DNA of 64,000 nucleotides from SAT2750 sp964476375. GTDB taxonomy: Bacteria > Planctomycetota > Planctomycetia > Pirellulales > Pirellulaceae. The notes beneath the pieces are model-generated. The model had not been told where the DNA came from and searched no databases. It saw only the letters and a list, made by a program, of their open reading frames with translations. The DNA lies in assembly GCA_964476375.1 (NCBI GenBank), contig CAYYZW010000196.1:9276-73275 (forward strand), written 5' to 3'. Shown piece after piece: positions 46,401-54,289 of this stretch (its first letter is position 1; each line of letters begins with the position of its first letter). The position numbers and the translations under genes were made by a program.

Positions 46401-46463
46401 CATGGCCTGGCGATCTTGGCCCGCACGCTTTTTAACACCAACGAGTTCCTGGTGATTCCCTGA
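43440..46463 (+). CDS. Planctomycete cytochrome c / DUF1549 / LamG / DUF1553 protein (CX2CH type), cassette D
   Basis: I start at the ATG at 43440, which opens a signal peptide (CWLLLSCAGLFFLADLLQA); an open frame runs further upstream into the divergent gene and is not credible. The 1007-residue product has a PSCyt1 cytochrome domain (about 25-115) with CAECH at C46-C49-H50 and EMPPED as a likely distal ligand. DUF1549 spans about 159-365 with a second CX2CH at C346-C349-H350 (CARCHAHKFDPIS). A LamG/concanavalin-like domain (about 428-630, with VLDGKDDYVI) is inserted between them and DUF1553 (about 728-990). The inserted domain may bind polysaccharide. The DUF1501 gene follows after 11 bases. 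Catalytic role unknown. Confidence 0.9.
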   Translation: MYRIIGKCWLLLSCAGLFFLADLLQAEDPAGSFFDSEVAPLLAARCAECHHEEEPEGKLNLLSQAPARKGGENGPALVPGNLRQSLLWQRVVADEMPPEDPLDKREKQILKKWIEDGARWGTDPVDRFRYTTDKRAGYDWWALQPFQPQKIPSPRRHRRVRNPIDAFLLSRLEEEGLSFSEDADPRTLVRRAYLDFHGLPPTPEDVEQFVADPSEEAYQQLLTDLLDSPRYGERWGRHWLDVVRFGESDGFERNNPRKNFWPYRDWVIEALNADMPYSEFVRMQVAGDVIKPDTAEGYAAVGFLVAAVHNTVVGGSEMMKRQSRADEIEELVGAIGQTFVGLTVNCARCHAHKFDPISQDEYYQLSAAVAGLNHGTREIQQPEQRQHAEQLEARRKEVATRLTAIRTRVREQILEKRKGTDPPVVDLPAPLASWEFEEDFQDSIGTLHGTPRGGAHLENGALVLDGKDDYVITAPITREITEKTLTALVQLDNLDQRGGGVISLETTGGGIFDAIVFGEREARHWMAGSNVFARTEPFQGTEEKEVTGRPVHIAIVYRKDGTITGYRDGMLYGRSYKTGFQAFPADGASLLFGLRHSPAGNNKLLAGRVLQAQLFDRALDAEAVAAVSGDPQNYIPEKEIVAFLKGEQQAGYLELTQRQQELDEQISKASQAAKLVIYTNVPRSPAETFFLNRGDVMNRGELVGPGTIRAIAGLSGDLGLTMDAGDAERRLALADWLTSDQNALATRVIVNRLWHYHFGSGIVDTPSDFGFNGSRPTHPELLDWLSQQLRESEYRLKTLHRLVASSTAYRQSSRFRARSAEMDADNRLLWRKSPYRAEGEVVRDSILAVSGQLNDMAGGPGFEDVKIEPNNGTTYYKPFDMDDPSLNRRTIYRFSPRGERMALLDVFDCPDPSAAAPRRSPTTTPLQALSLLNNAFVLRMADHLAAKVKEEMGEAQVSKQVDRVFQLTLGRLAEKEEQEKAVALVEQHGLAILARTLFNTNEFLVIP

Positions 46464-46474
46464 ATGAGGAAAGC

Positions 46475-47902
46475 ATGAACCGGTCCCTTCATCGTCGCAC
46501 GTTTTGCCAGTGGAGCCTCGAGGGCCTGGGGTCCATTGCTCTTCTGGATCTCCTTCGCCGTGACGGTCTGCTGGGCCAGGAAGGTGCCCTGGAAGGGGGG
46601 CTGCATCATCCGCCGCGCGTGAAGCGAGCGATCCAGATCTGCCTGGTGGGTGGAATGAGCCATGTTGACTCGTATGACTACAAGCCGGAGCTGAGCAAGC
46701 GGCAGGGGAAATCACTTGACACGACGGTCAAGCCGGACATTTTCTTTGGCAAGGTTGGCCTGCTGCGGGGAAGCGACTGGGAATTTCGCCAGCGCGGTGA
46801 AAGTGGGCTCTGGATTTCCGAGATGTTCCCAGAGATCGCCAGGCGGGCGGATATGCTGACCGTGATTCGTTCGATGGTCTCGGACTCGGCAAACCATACA
46901 CCGGCCCTGTTTGTCTCCAACAGTGGTTTCCAGGCCAACGGCTTTCCATCGCTGGGAAGCTGGCTGTCATTTGGGCTGGGGAGTGAGACAGAATCTCTCC
47001 CCGCCTATGTTGTCCTGCCGGATGGCCGTGGGGGGCCCAACGGGGGTGCCTCGAACTGGAGCAGCGGCTTTTTGCCGGGTGAACACCAGGCTGTCGTCTT
47101 GCGTGGTGGAGATCAGCCAGTCCGCGACCTCTTCCCGTCCACACCGATCAGCGAACTGGCGGAGCGGGAGAGTCTCTCGCTCCTGCAACATCTCAACGAG
47201 AGGCACCTTGCCAAAAATGGCCAGGATCAGCAATTGCTGGCCCGAATTCAAAGCTATGAACTGGCAGGACGGATGCAGCTGTCGGTGCCGGAGGTGAGTG
47301 ACTATTCCTCCGAACCGGAGAGCGTTCGGGAGAAATATGGACTCCATGACCCTGCCACCGAGGACATGGGTCGCCGTTGTCTCTTGGGTCGCCGCTTGCT
47401 CCAGCGTGGAGTCCGTTTTGTCCAGCTTTACTCGGGCGGCCCGATTGCCGGGAGTCCGAGAGCAAGCTGGGATGCCCATGAAAGTGTCAAGGATAATCAC
47501 ACGCTGGAAGCCGGTAAAATCGACAGGCCCGTGGCGGCCCTGCTGGATGACCTTCAGCAGAGAGGAATGCTCAAGGACACGCTGGTGCTCTTCACGACCG
47601 AGTTTGGTCGAACGCCCTTTGCCCAGTCCGATGCCGACAAGGTCGGTCCCGGGCGCGATCACAACCGCTATGGGTTCAGTTGCTGGATGGCCGGGGGTGG
47701 CCTGCGGCCTGGATTCGCTTTTGGGGAAACGGATGAGGTTGGATGGAAAGCGGTCACTGATCCGGTCAGCTGGAATGACTTTCACGCGACGATCATGCAT
47801 CTGTTTGGTGTCGACCACCGGAAACTGACCTTTTATCACAATGGCATCCAGCGAAGGCTGACGAATGTTGCCGGTGATGTTGTCACGGGTGTTCTTGCCT
47901 GA
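46475..47902 (+). CDS. DUF1501 protein (GRDHN subtype), Tat-exported, cassette D
   Basis: A 475-residue DUF1501 protein. An ATG at 46464 is out of frame and closes at once, so the start is at 46475. HRRTFCQWSLEGLGS gives a twin-arginine signal. The N-terminal motif is CLVGGMSHVDSYDYKPEL, with Met in place of the usual Pro or Thr, and Tyr-Asp-Tyr in place of FDP. The C-terminal motifs are FGRTPFAQ and GPGRDHNRYGF, so it belongs to the GRDHN subtype paired with the CX2CH-type partner upstream. The 105 bases before the next gene hold no obvious signal. Function unknown. Confidence 0.91.
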   Translation: MNRSLHRRTFCQWSLEGLGSIALLDLLRRDGLLGQEGALEGGLHHPPRVKRAIQICLVGGMSHVDSYDYKPELSKRQGKSLDTTVKPDIFFGKVGLLRGSDWEFRQRGESGLWISEMFPEIARRADMLTVIRSMVSDSANHTPALFVSNSGFQANGFPSLGSWLSFGLGSETESLPAYVVLPDGRGGPNGGASNWSSGFLPGEHQAVVLRGGDQPVRDLFPSTPISELAERESLSLLQHLNERHLAKNGQDQQLLARIQSYELAGRMQLSVPEVSDYSSEPESVREKYGLHDPATEDMGRRCLLGRRLLQRGVRFVQLYSGGPIAGSPRASWDAHESVKDNHTLEAGKIDRPVAALLDDLQQRGMLKDTLVLFTTEFGRTPFAQSDADKVGPGRDHNRYGFSCWMAGGGLRPGFAFGETDEVGWKAVTDPVSWNDFHATIMHLFGVDHRKLTFYHNGIQRRLTNVAGDVVTGVLA

Positions 47903-48007
47903 GGTGGCTGATATGGAATCCCTCCGGTGAATAGTCAATAATAAGGAACACGTCGATCGACCTGGTTGGCGTACCGACCCACCTGCTTTCACACCCCAGG
48001 GCGGATC

Positions 48008-50452
48008 ATGCGTTACGCAACTTGTCAAACGATCCTCCTGGTCACCCTGTTGGTCGTCCCGGTTAACCTGCTGGCCCAGTCGTCCGCCCGGACCGAGCCA
48101 ATTAGCAGGATCGAGTTGATGCCGGCAGAAGTGGTGCTTGAAGGAGCCGGTGCCAGTCGCCAGCTCCTGGTCACGGGTATCACCCGCTCGGGAGAAGAGG
48201 TCGACCTCACCCACCAGGCGAGTTACCAGTTGTCCGGCCCGGAAATTGCCATCGTGGACAACCAGGGAGTGATCCAGTCACGAGGCGATGGAGAGGGACG
48301 GCTGAGGTTGCGTGCCCGTGGATAGGACCTGGTGACCTCCGTCCGCGTGGCCGGTTCCACGGTCCGCCGGCCGTTAAATTTTAATAATGACGTGATTCCG
48401 ATCATGAGTCGCTTTGGCTGCAACGCGTCGGGTTGCCACGGAAAGGCGGAGGGCCAAAACGGGTTCAAACTCTCGGTTTTTGGTTTTGATGCTACCAGCG
48501 ATTTCCAGGCACTGGTGATGCAGGGACGTGGCCGCCGGGTTTTTCCAGCCAGCCCGGAGAAGAGCCTGCTGCTGCAGAAGGTATCCGGTGGTACACCGCA
48601 TGGTGGCGGTGTGCGAATTATCCCGGGACAGCCGGCTTATGAGACCCTGCTCAACTGGATAAAAGCGGGCACGCCCGTTGGCCGGGATGATGATCCTCGG
48701 GTTGTTGGCATCCAGGTGTTCCCGGACCAGCGAGTTGTGAATATGACCAGGCCGCAACAGCTCCAGGTGATTGCAAGCTTTTCAGATGGACGGGTGGAAG
48801 ATGTGACCCGGCTTTCTTCCTTCCAGACCAATAGTGAAATACTCGGCACCGTGGATGAAACCGGCCTGGTGATGGCGGGCGAGTCACCTGGGACCGTGGC
48901 GGTGATGGCGACCTACATGGGGCAGGTGGACGTCTTTCGGGCCATTATCCCTCGTACCGAGTCGATCCGCGAATACCCGGATGTGGCAGAAGAGAATTTT
49001 ATTGACCGGCACGTGAACGATCAGCTGCGCAAGCTGAACCTTCTTCCCTCTCCTCCCGCGGACGATGCCACGTTCCTCCGCCGCGTCTACCTGGACATCA
49101 TAGGCACGCTCCCCACCGCAGCCGAGGCCAGGCAGTTCCTGGAGGAGAGGGATCCGGAGCGACGAGCCAGGCTGGTTGATCGCCTGCTGGAGCGGCCGGA
49201 GTTCGCTGACTACTGGGCGCTGAAATGGTCGGATCTTTTGCGGGTTGACCGGCTTGCACTGGGGCACAAGAGTGCCTTTGAGTATTACCGCTGGATTCGT
49301 GACAGCATCGCCGAGCACAAGCCACTTGACCAGTTCGCCAGGGAAATCCTGTTGGCCGAAGGCCCGCTGCGAGACTCTGCCGCCGGCGTCTTTTACAAGG
49401 CGGTGGGTTCTCCCAACAAGCAGGCGAGTACCCTTTCCCAGATCTTCCTGGGGATACGAATCGAGTGCGCCGAGTGCCACCATCACCCGTTTGACCGCTG
49501 GAGCCAGAACGATTATTTCGGCATGCAGTCGTTCTTTACCCAGGTCAAGTTCAAGGGGTCGCCGCAGGGGGAGGTGATCTTTACCGAGGGTAACCCGGAG
49601 ACGAAACATCCCCGCAGTGGTGCCCCGGTTTTCGCCTATCCGCTGGGCGAGACCATGCCGGGAGAACACCCTGCCGGGGATCGCCGCGTGACACTGGCTC
49701 GCTGGTTCACGTCGGGAGAGAATCCCTTTTTTGCACGCAACCTGGCCAACCGGGCCTGGGCTCATTTCATGGGTTCCGGGGTCGTGCAACCGGTGGATGA
49801 TGTGCGGTTAACCAATCCCCCGTCCAACCCGGCGCTGCTCGACGGGCTCGCCAAGGACCTGGTCGCGCATGGCTTTGATTTCCGGCAGCTGGTCCGTGCG
49901 ATCACCAGCTCGGCTGCCTACCAGCGCAGCTCCTCGGTCAGTAAGAACAATGCGCGCGACGAGCAGAACTACTCCCGCTACCTGTTCAAGCAGCTGGAAG
50001 CGGAGGTCTTCATGGATGCGATAAGCCAGACAACCGGGATCGCGGAGAAGTTCCATGGTGTTCCGGAAGGGAGCCGCGCGATCCAGTTATGGGATAGCCA
50101 GGTACCGCACTACCTGTTGAAATTATTCGGTCGGCCTTCACGAGTCACGGCGTGTGATTGTGAGCGGATTTCCGAGCCAACGGTGGGGCAGGTTCTGCAT
50201 GTGTTAAATTCCCCGGAAATTCACAAGAAAATATCCCATGCCGGGGGGCATATTGCTGTACTGGTCGCTGGAATACCGGACAATGACGTCCTGGTAGATG
50301 AGCTTTACCTGACATTTTTCGCCCGTTTTCCAGATGTGGCCGAGAGGAAAAATGGCGTAGAATACATAAACAGCCAACCGGATCGACGTCATGCAGCCGA
50401 AGATCTTTCATGGAGCATGATGAATTCGCTGGAGTTCATGTTTAACCACTAA
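48008..50452 (+). pseudogene. Ig-like/CX4CH/DUF1549/DUF1553 gene interrupted by an in-frame TAG, cassette E
   Basis: Two open stretches in the same frame, 48008-48322 and 48326-50449, are separated only by TAG at 48323-48325. Together they give a collinear 814-codon protein: signal peptide (TILLVTLLVVPVNLLA), BIG2-type Ig domain, then after the stop CX4CH (CNASGCH, C138-C143-H144 of the joined protein), Ig-like domain, DUF1549 with CX2CH (CAECHHHPFD), DUF1553 and CxCER. Aligned without gaps to 28348-30837, the stop falls on a Trp (KRWRSDV against RG-stop-DLV), so a TGG-to-TAG change explains it. A GTG at 48332 with AGGA 4 bases upstream could restart translation, but that product would lack export. 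It may be a real mutation or a sequencing error. Confidence 0.85.
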
Positions 50453-50476
50453 TAGCTTGTGCCAGAGGGAAAAAAA

Positions 50477-51817
50477 ATGAAACGGCAGAAGACATTCTGC
50501 GATGGAACCAGCCGTCGTGACATGCTGCGGTATGGGGCCGCGGGGCTTTTTGGCATGGGTATTACCCTGCCCCAGTTGCTCCAGCAAAAAGCATATGCTG
50601 TCGAGCAGGGAAAGTCCGCAAGTGATGTGTCGTTGATCATCGTCTTCCTGCAGGGAGGGCTCTCCACGATCGACACCTGGGACATGAAGCCCGATGCCCC
50701 GGCAGAGTTTCGCGGTGAGTTTGATCCCATCAGCACCAATGTCCCGGGAATCCAGCTCTGTGAACACCTGCCGCAACTGGCCCAGCAGATGGACAAGCTC
50801 TCGCTGGTCCGTTCCTTCGGTCATAGTAACTCCGGGCATGGACCGGCCGACCACTGGATGCTGACCGGCTACCATCCCCAGGGGGGATTCAACTCCGGCC
50901 TGAAGCCAAATAACCAGAAACCCTGTTACGGATCGGTCATTGCCCAGCAGCTGGGGCCGCGTGGATCGGTGCCTCCCTATGTCTGCCTGCCGAAGATGCA
51001 CAACAGTGGTGGTTCTGCAGACCTTGGGTCCTCCTTCGCCCCGTTTGTCGTGGAGGCGGATCCCAATGCTCCCAACTTCGCTGTCCCCGACCTGGCTCCA
51101 CCGATCGATATCGCTGCCGACCGACTTGGCTCCCGAAGGGAACTCCTGGCTCGCGTCAACCGCTTTGAGCAGGCCGCCGAGGTGCGAGCCAACAGGGGGG
51201 TGCGGGCCATGAGCACCTACCAGCAGAAAGCATTTGACCTGATGACGTCGACGGCGACCAAGGCGGCCTTTAATATCCACCGGGAGAGCGACAAGCTCCG
51301 GGACCAGTATGGCCGGCATTCCCTGGGGCAGTCCTGCCTGATGGCACGACGACTGGTGGAGGCTGGTGTCCGATGTACGTTCATCGACCACACCAACTGG
51401 GATACTCATTACAACAACTTCCACGTTCTCAAGAATGACCTGCTCTGGCAACTCGACAGTGCCCTTTCCACCCTGCTTCGAGACCTGGATGAAAGGCGAA
51501 TGCTGGACACGACCATGGTCCTGGTGACCGGTGAGTTTGGTCGCACGCCACGCGTCAATCAGCACGCGGGACGGGACCACTGGGGGCCCAGTAGTGCGAT
51601 TGCCATGGCCGGTGGCGGCATCCAGGGTGGCCGTGTGGTGGGAGCGTCCAATGCGCGGGCCGAAAAGCCGGCCACCACTCCCTTTGGCCCGGCCGATCTG
51701 GCTGCGACCATCTACCATGGACTGGGGATCAACCCAAAGACCGAGTACCGGACAGCCGAGGGTCGTCCGATTCCGATCGTACCGGGCGAGGGCAGGGTTA
51801 TCGAGGAACTCTTCTAG
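50477..51817 (+). CDS. DUF1501 protein (GRDHW subtype), Tat-exported, cassette E
   Basis: I start at the ATG at 50477, which has the site AGAGGG 7 bases upstream; a GTG at 50459 is less likely. The 446-residue protein has SRRDMLRYGAAGLFG, a twin-arginine signal. The N-terminal motif is GGLSTIDTWDMKPDAP, with Thr in place of the His of GGxSH and IDTWDMKP in place of FDPKP. The C-terminal motif is FGRTPRVNQHAGRDHW. It follows the interrupted DUF1549/DUF1553 gene by 24 bases and is 35 bases ahead of the PPC gene. Loss of its partner would leave it without the usual companion. Function unknown. Confidence 0.91.
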   Translation: MKRQKTFCDGTSRRDMLRYGAAGLFGMGITLPQLLQQKAYAVEQGKSASDVSLIIVFLQGGLSTIDTWDMKPDAPAEFRGEFDPISTNVPGIQLCEHLPQLAQQMDKLSLVRSFGHSNSGHGPADHWMLTGYHPQGGFNSGLKPNNQKPCYGSVIAQQLGPRGSVPPYVCLPKMHNSGGSADLGSSFAPFVVEADPNAPNFAVPDLAPPIDIAADRLGSRRELLARVNRFEQAAEVRANRGVRAMSTYQQKAFDLMTSTATKAAFNIHRESDKLRDQYGRHSLGQSCLMARRLVEAGVRCTFIDHTNWDTHYNNFHVLKNDLLWQLDSALSTLLRDLDERRMLDTTMVLVTGEFGRTPRVNQHAGRDHWGPSSAIAMAGGGIQGGRVVGASNARAEKPATTPFGPADLAATIYHGLGINPKTEYRTAEGRPIPIVPGEGRVIEELF

Positions 51818-51852
51818 CCGTCTGGAAAAAGTGATCCTCCCGGGAGGGTTCC

Positions 51853-54216
51853 ATGACAACCTTTTATTCTTGCTGTCGCCAGGGGCTGTCGATCCTGCTG
51901 CTCGCACTCCTCGCGCCTGTTCTCCAGGCGGATGCTCCCAGTGTCTCCTACATTTTTCCGGCGGGGGGACAGCGGGGGACGACAGACACGTTCAACGTGG
52001 GGGGCCATTTAAACCACGACAAGTGTGGATACCAGATGCTCGGGCCGGGTGTGACAGCCAGTGAGAGGATCAAGCGGGCGAGCCACACGACCTGGTTCGA
52101 GGGACCCCTGATCCCGATGCCAGCCTCGCAGGCCAAAGAGAATTACCCCAAGGACCAGGCCGGCGAGGTGGAGATCGCCATGGATGCTCCGGTTGGGTTC
52201 CGGCGCTGGCGGGTCTGGACCAGCCAGGGGGCGACACCCACGAGGAAGTTTGTCATCGGTGACCTTCCGGAGGTCGTGGAAGAAGAAATTGATGGTACCC
52301 CGGTACCGACAAAGGTCACCCTGCCGGTCACGATTAATGGCCGGATTTTCCCGCGCGAGGATGTCGACCACTGGATCTTCCACGCCGTGCAGGGGACAGG
52401 TTATACCTGCGAGGTGATGGCCCAGCGGCTGGGATCTCCACTCGATTCCCGCCTTGAACTGCGTGGGCCCAAAGGCCAGCGACTGGCCGACAACACGGAT
52501 GCCATTGGCTCCGATTCCCGGATCTCGTTTGTTGCGACCGAGACCGGTCTCCACGAACTCCGGATACATGATGTGAAGTTTGGAGGGCTCCAGGACTATG
52601 TTTACCGCCTGACCATCACCGATCGGCCTCACGTGGAAAGGTTCTTTCCGCTGGGTGGACGGCGCGGGGAAGAGCTCCAGCTGGAACTGGTTGGCCAGAA
52701 CCTGGGTGATGGGAAAGTGGCCGTGACCGTCCCCGCCGGAGCCGATCCGGTCTGGCTGACGCGGCTGAGGGTGGATGATCAGCCGGTGAATGCCATCCAG
52801 CTGGAGACGAGTGATCTGCCCGAGTACCGTGAGGCCGCCGGGGGCGATCGGATTGCCAGGGCCCTGCCCGCGATTTTCAACGGGCGTATTGGCAAGCCCG
52901 GAGAAAAAGATACCTGGGAGTTCCAGGCGATTAAGGACCAGAAAATTGAACTGGACGTGCGAGCAGCCCGGCTTGGATCCCTGCTTGATTCGGTGCTCAC
53001 GGTACTGGATTCAGAAGGCAAGGAAATTGCCTCGTCGGATGACCTGGCAGGTGGCCAGTCTGATTCCAAGTTGACTTTCACCGTCCCGGCCGATGGAAAT
53101 TACCAGGCGCAGGTGCAGGAGCGGTTTGCCACACGTGGTGGGCCAGCCTTTACCTACCGTCTTGTTGCCGGTCCGGTGGTAGAAGCAGCAAAGGATTTCC
53201 AGTTGGTTCTGACTGCTGATACGTTCACCGTGAACCGGGGTGCGGAAGGAAAATTCAAGGTCACGGTTCAGAGGAAGGGTGGTTTTGCTGGGGAGATCCA
53301 GCTGGCCGTGGAGGGTTTGCCCGGGGGCATCGAGCTGACCGGGAACACGATTCCAAAAGACAAGAATGAAACATCGCTGGGACTGAAAGTTCCCGGGGAT
53401 GCTTCCATCCAGGTTGTGCCGCTGAAAATACTAGGAACAGCGATGGTGGAGGATGCCGAGCTGAGGCGGGTGGCAACCCAGGCGGCAGCAACCCCGGATG
53501 ACCTTTCGCTTGATGAGCTGTCTCTTGCCATTGCCATGCCGACGCCGTACAAGATCGTGGGGGTTTTCCAGACACAATATGCTCCACGCGGTGGTACTTT
53601 TTTACGCACGTTCTCGATCGAACGTACCGGCTATGACGGTCCGATCACGGTCAGCCTGGGGGACCGGCAGGTACGACACCTGCAGGGAGTGACCGGGCCG
53701 ACGATTGTTGTGCCCGCGGGAGCCACTGAATTTAGCTACCCGATCAAGCTGGCACCCTGGATGGAAGTCGGGCGTACCAGCCGGACGGTCGTGATGGGTG
53801 TTTCTGTCCAGGATGATGGACAGGGTGGTAAGCAGAAGGTGAGCTACACGTCCCACGAACAGAATGACCAGATTATCATCCTGGTGGACCCGGGGCAGCT
53901 GCAGGTCCAGGTCGAACCGGAGGCGATATTCTTTCAGCCAGGAGGGACAATGGATGTCCAGGTGACTGTCGACCGGGGGCGTGGACTGGAGGGGGATGTG
54001 CTGATCGAGCTGGTGCCCCCAGCGCATATCAAGGAGGTGGTGGCCACGCCGGTCAGGCTGCCAGCAGAACAGCGGGAGGGGGTGCTCAAAGTCCGCTTTG
54101 CCGAAATGCTTACATCTCCTCTCAATATGCCTTTTACCGTACGGGTCACTGCCATGCCCGGTGGCAACCCTTATACGGCCGAGGCCAAGCTGTCGGTCAT
54201 CAAGCCGTCTCGCTAG
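51853..54216 (+). CDS. Secreted PPC-domain protein, cassette E
   Basis: Secreted 787-residue protein with a signal peptide (SILLLALLAPVLQA) and a good GGGAGGG-type site 5 bases before the start. An N-terminal Ig/IPT-like domain (about 20-140) precedes two PPC domains: about 155-255 with VDHWIFHAVQGTGYTCEVMA, and about 335-440 with KDTWEFQAIKDQKIELDVRA. Ig-like repeats follow, including FTVNRGAEGKFKVTVQRKGGF and FQPGGTMDVQVTVDRGRGLEG. There is no catalytic motif. It sits between DUF1501 and the double sulfatase. The architecture matches 30847-32970, suggesting the same role in a parallel cassette. Confidence 0.86.
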   Translation: MTTFYSCCRQGLSILLLALLAPVLQADAPSVSYIFPAGGQRGTTDTFNVGGHLNHDKCGYQMLGPGVTASERIKRASHTTWFEGPLIPMPASQAKENYPKDQAGEVEIAMDAPVGFRRWRVWTSQGATPTRKFVIGDLPEVVEEEIDGTPVPTKVTLPVTINGRIFPREDVDHWIFHAVQGTGYTCEVMAQRLGSPLDSRLELRGPKGQRLADNTDAIGSDSRISFVATETGLHELRIHDVKFGGLQDYVYRLTITDRPHVERFFPLGGRRGEELQLELVGQNLGDGKVAVTVPAGADPVWLTRLRVDDQPVNAIQLETSDLPEYREAAGGDRIARALPAIFNGRIGKPGEKDTWEFQAIKDQKIELDVRAARLGSLLDSVLTVLDSEGKEIASSDDLAGGQSDSKLTFTVPADGNYQAQVQERFATRGGPAFTYRLVAGPVVEAAKDFQLVLTADTFTVNRGAEGKFKVTVQRKGGFAGEIQLAVEGLPGGIELTGNTIPKDKNETSLGLKVPGDASIQVVPLKILGTAMVEDAELRRVATQAAATPDDLSLDELSLAIAMPTPYKIVGVFQTQYAPRGGTFLRTFSIERTGYDGPITVSLGDRQVRHLQGVTGPTIVVPAGATEFSYPIKLAPWMEVGRTSRTVVMGVSVQDDGQGGKQKVSYTSHEQNDQIIILVDPGQLQVQVEPEAIFFQPGGTMDVQVTVDRGRGLEGDVLIELVPPAHIKEVVATPVRLPAEQREGVLKVRFAEMLTSPLNMPFTVRVTAMPGGNPYTAEAKLSVIKPSR

Positions 54217-54289
54217 GGCAGCTAGTCCGGGTGCCGGAAGGCAGTGTAGAATCAGTCCCTGTTGTATTCTGCCAGAACCGGAGAGACCC

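Noticed and set aside
48323..48325. TAG read as pyrrolysine or as a programmed readthrough
   Set aside because: No pyrrolysine genes in view, the site aligns to Trp in the paralogue, and the residue is not in an active-site motif. A mutation or sequencing error is simpler.
54098..54289. Extension of the sulfatase into the PPC gene
   Set aside because: The extra 64 residues are out of frame with the PPC product, Cys/Pro-rich and without a signal. The ATG at 54290 has a ribosome-binding site and signal peptide.
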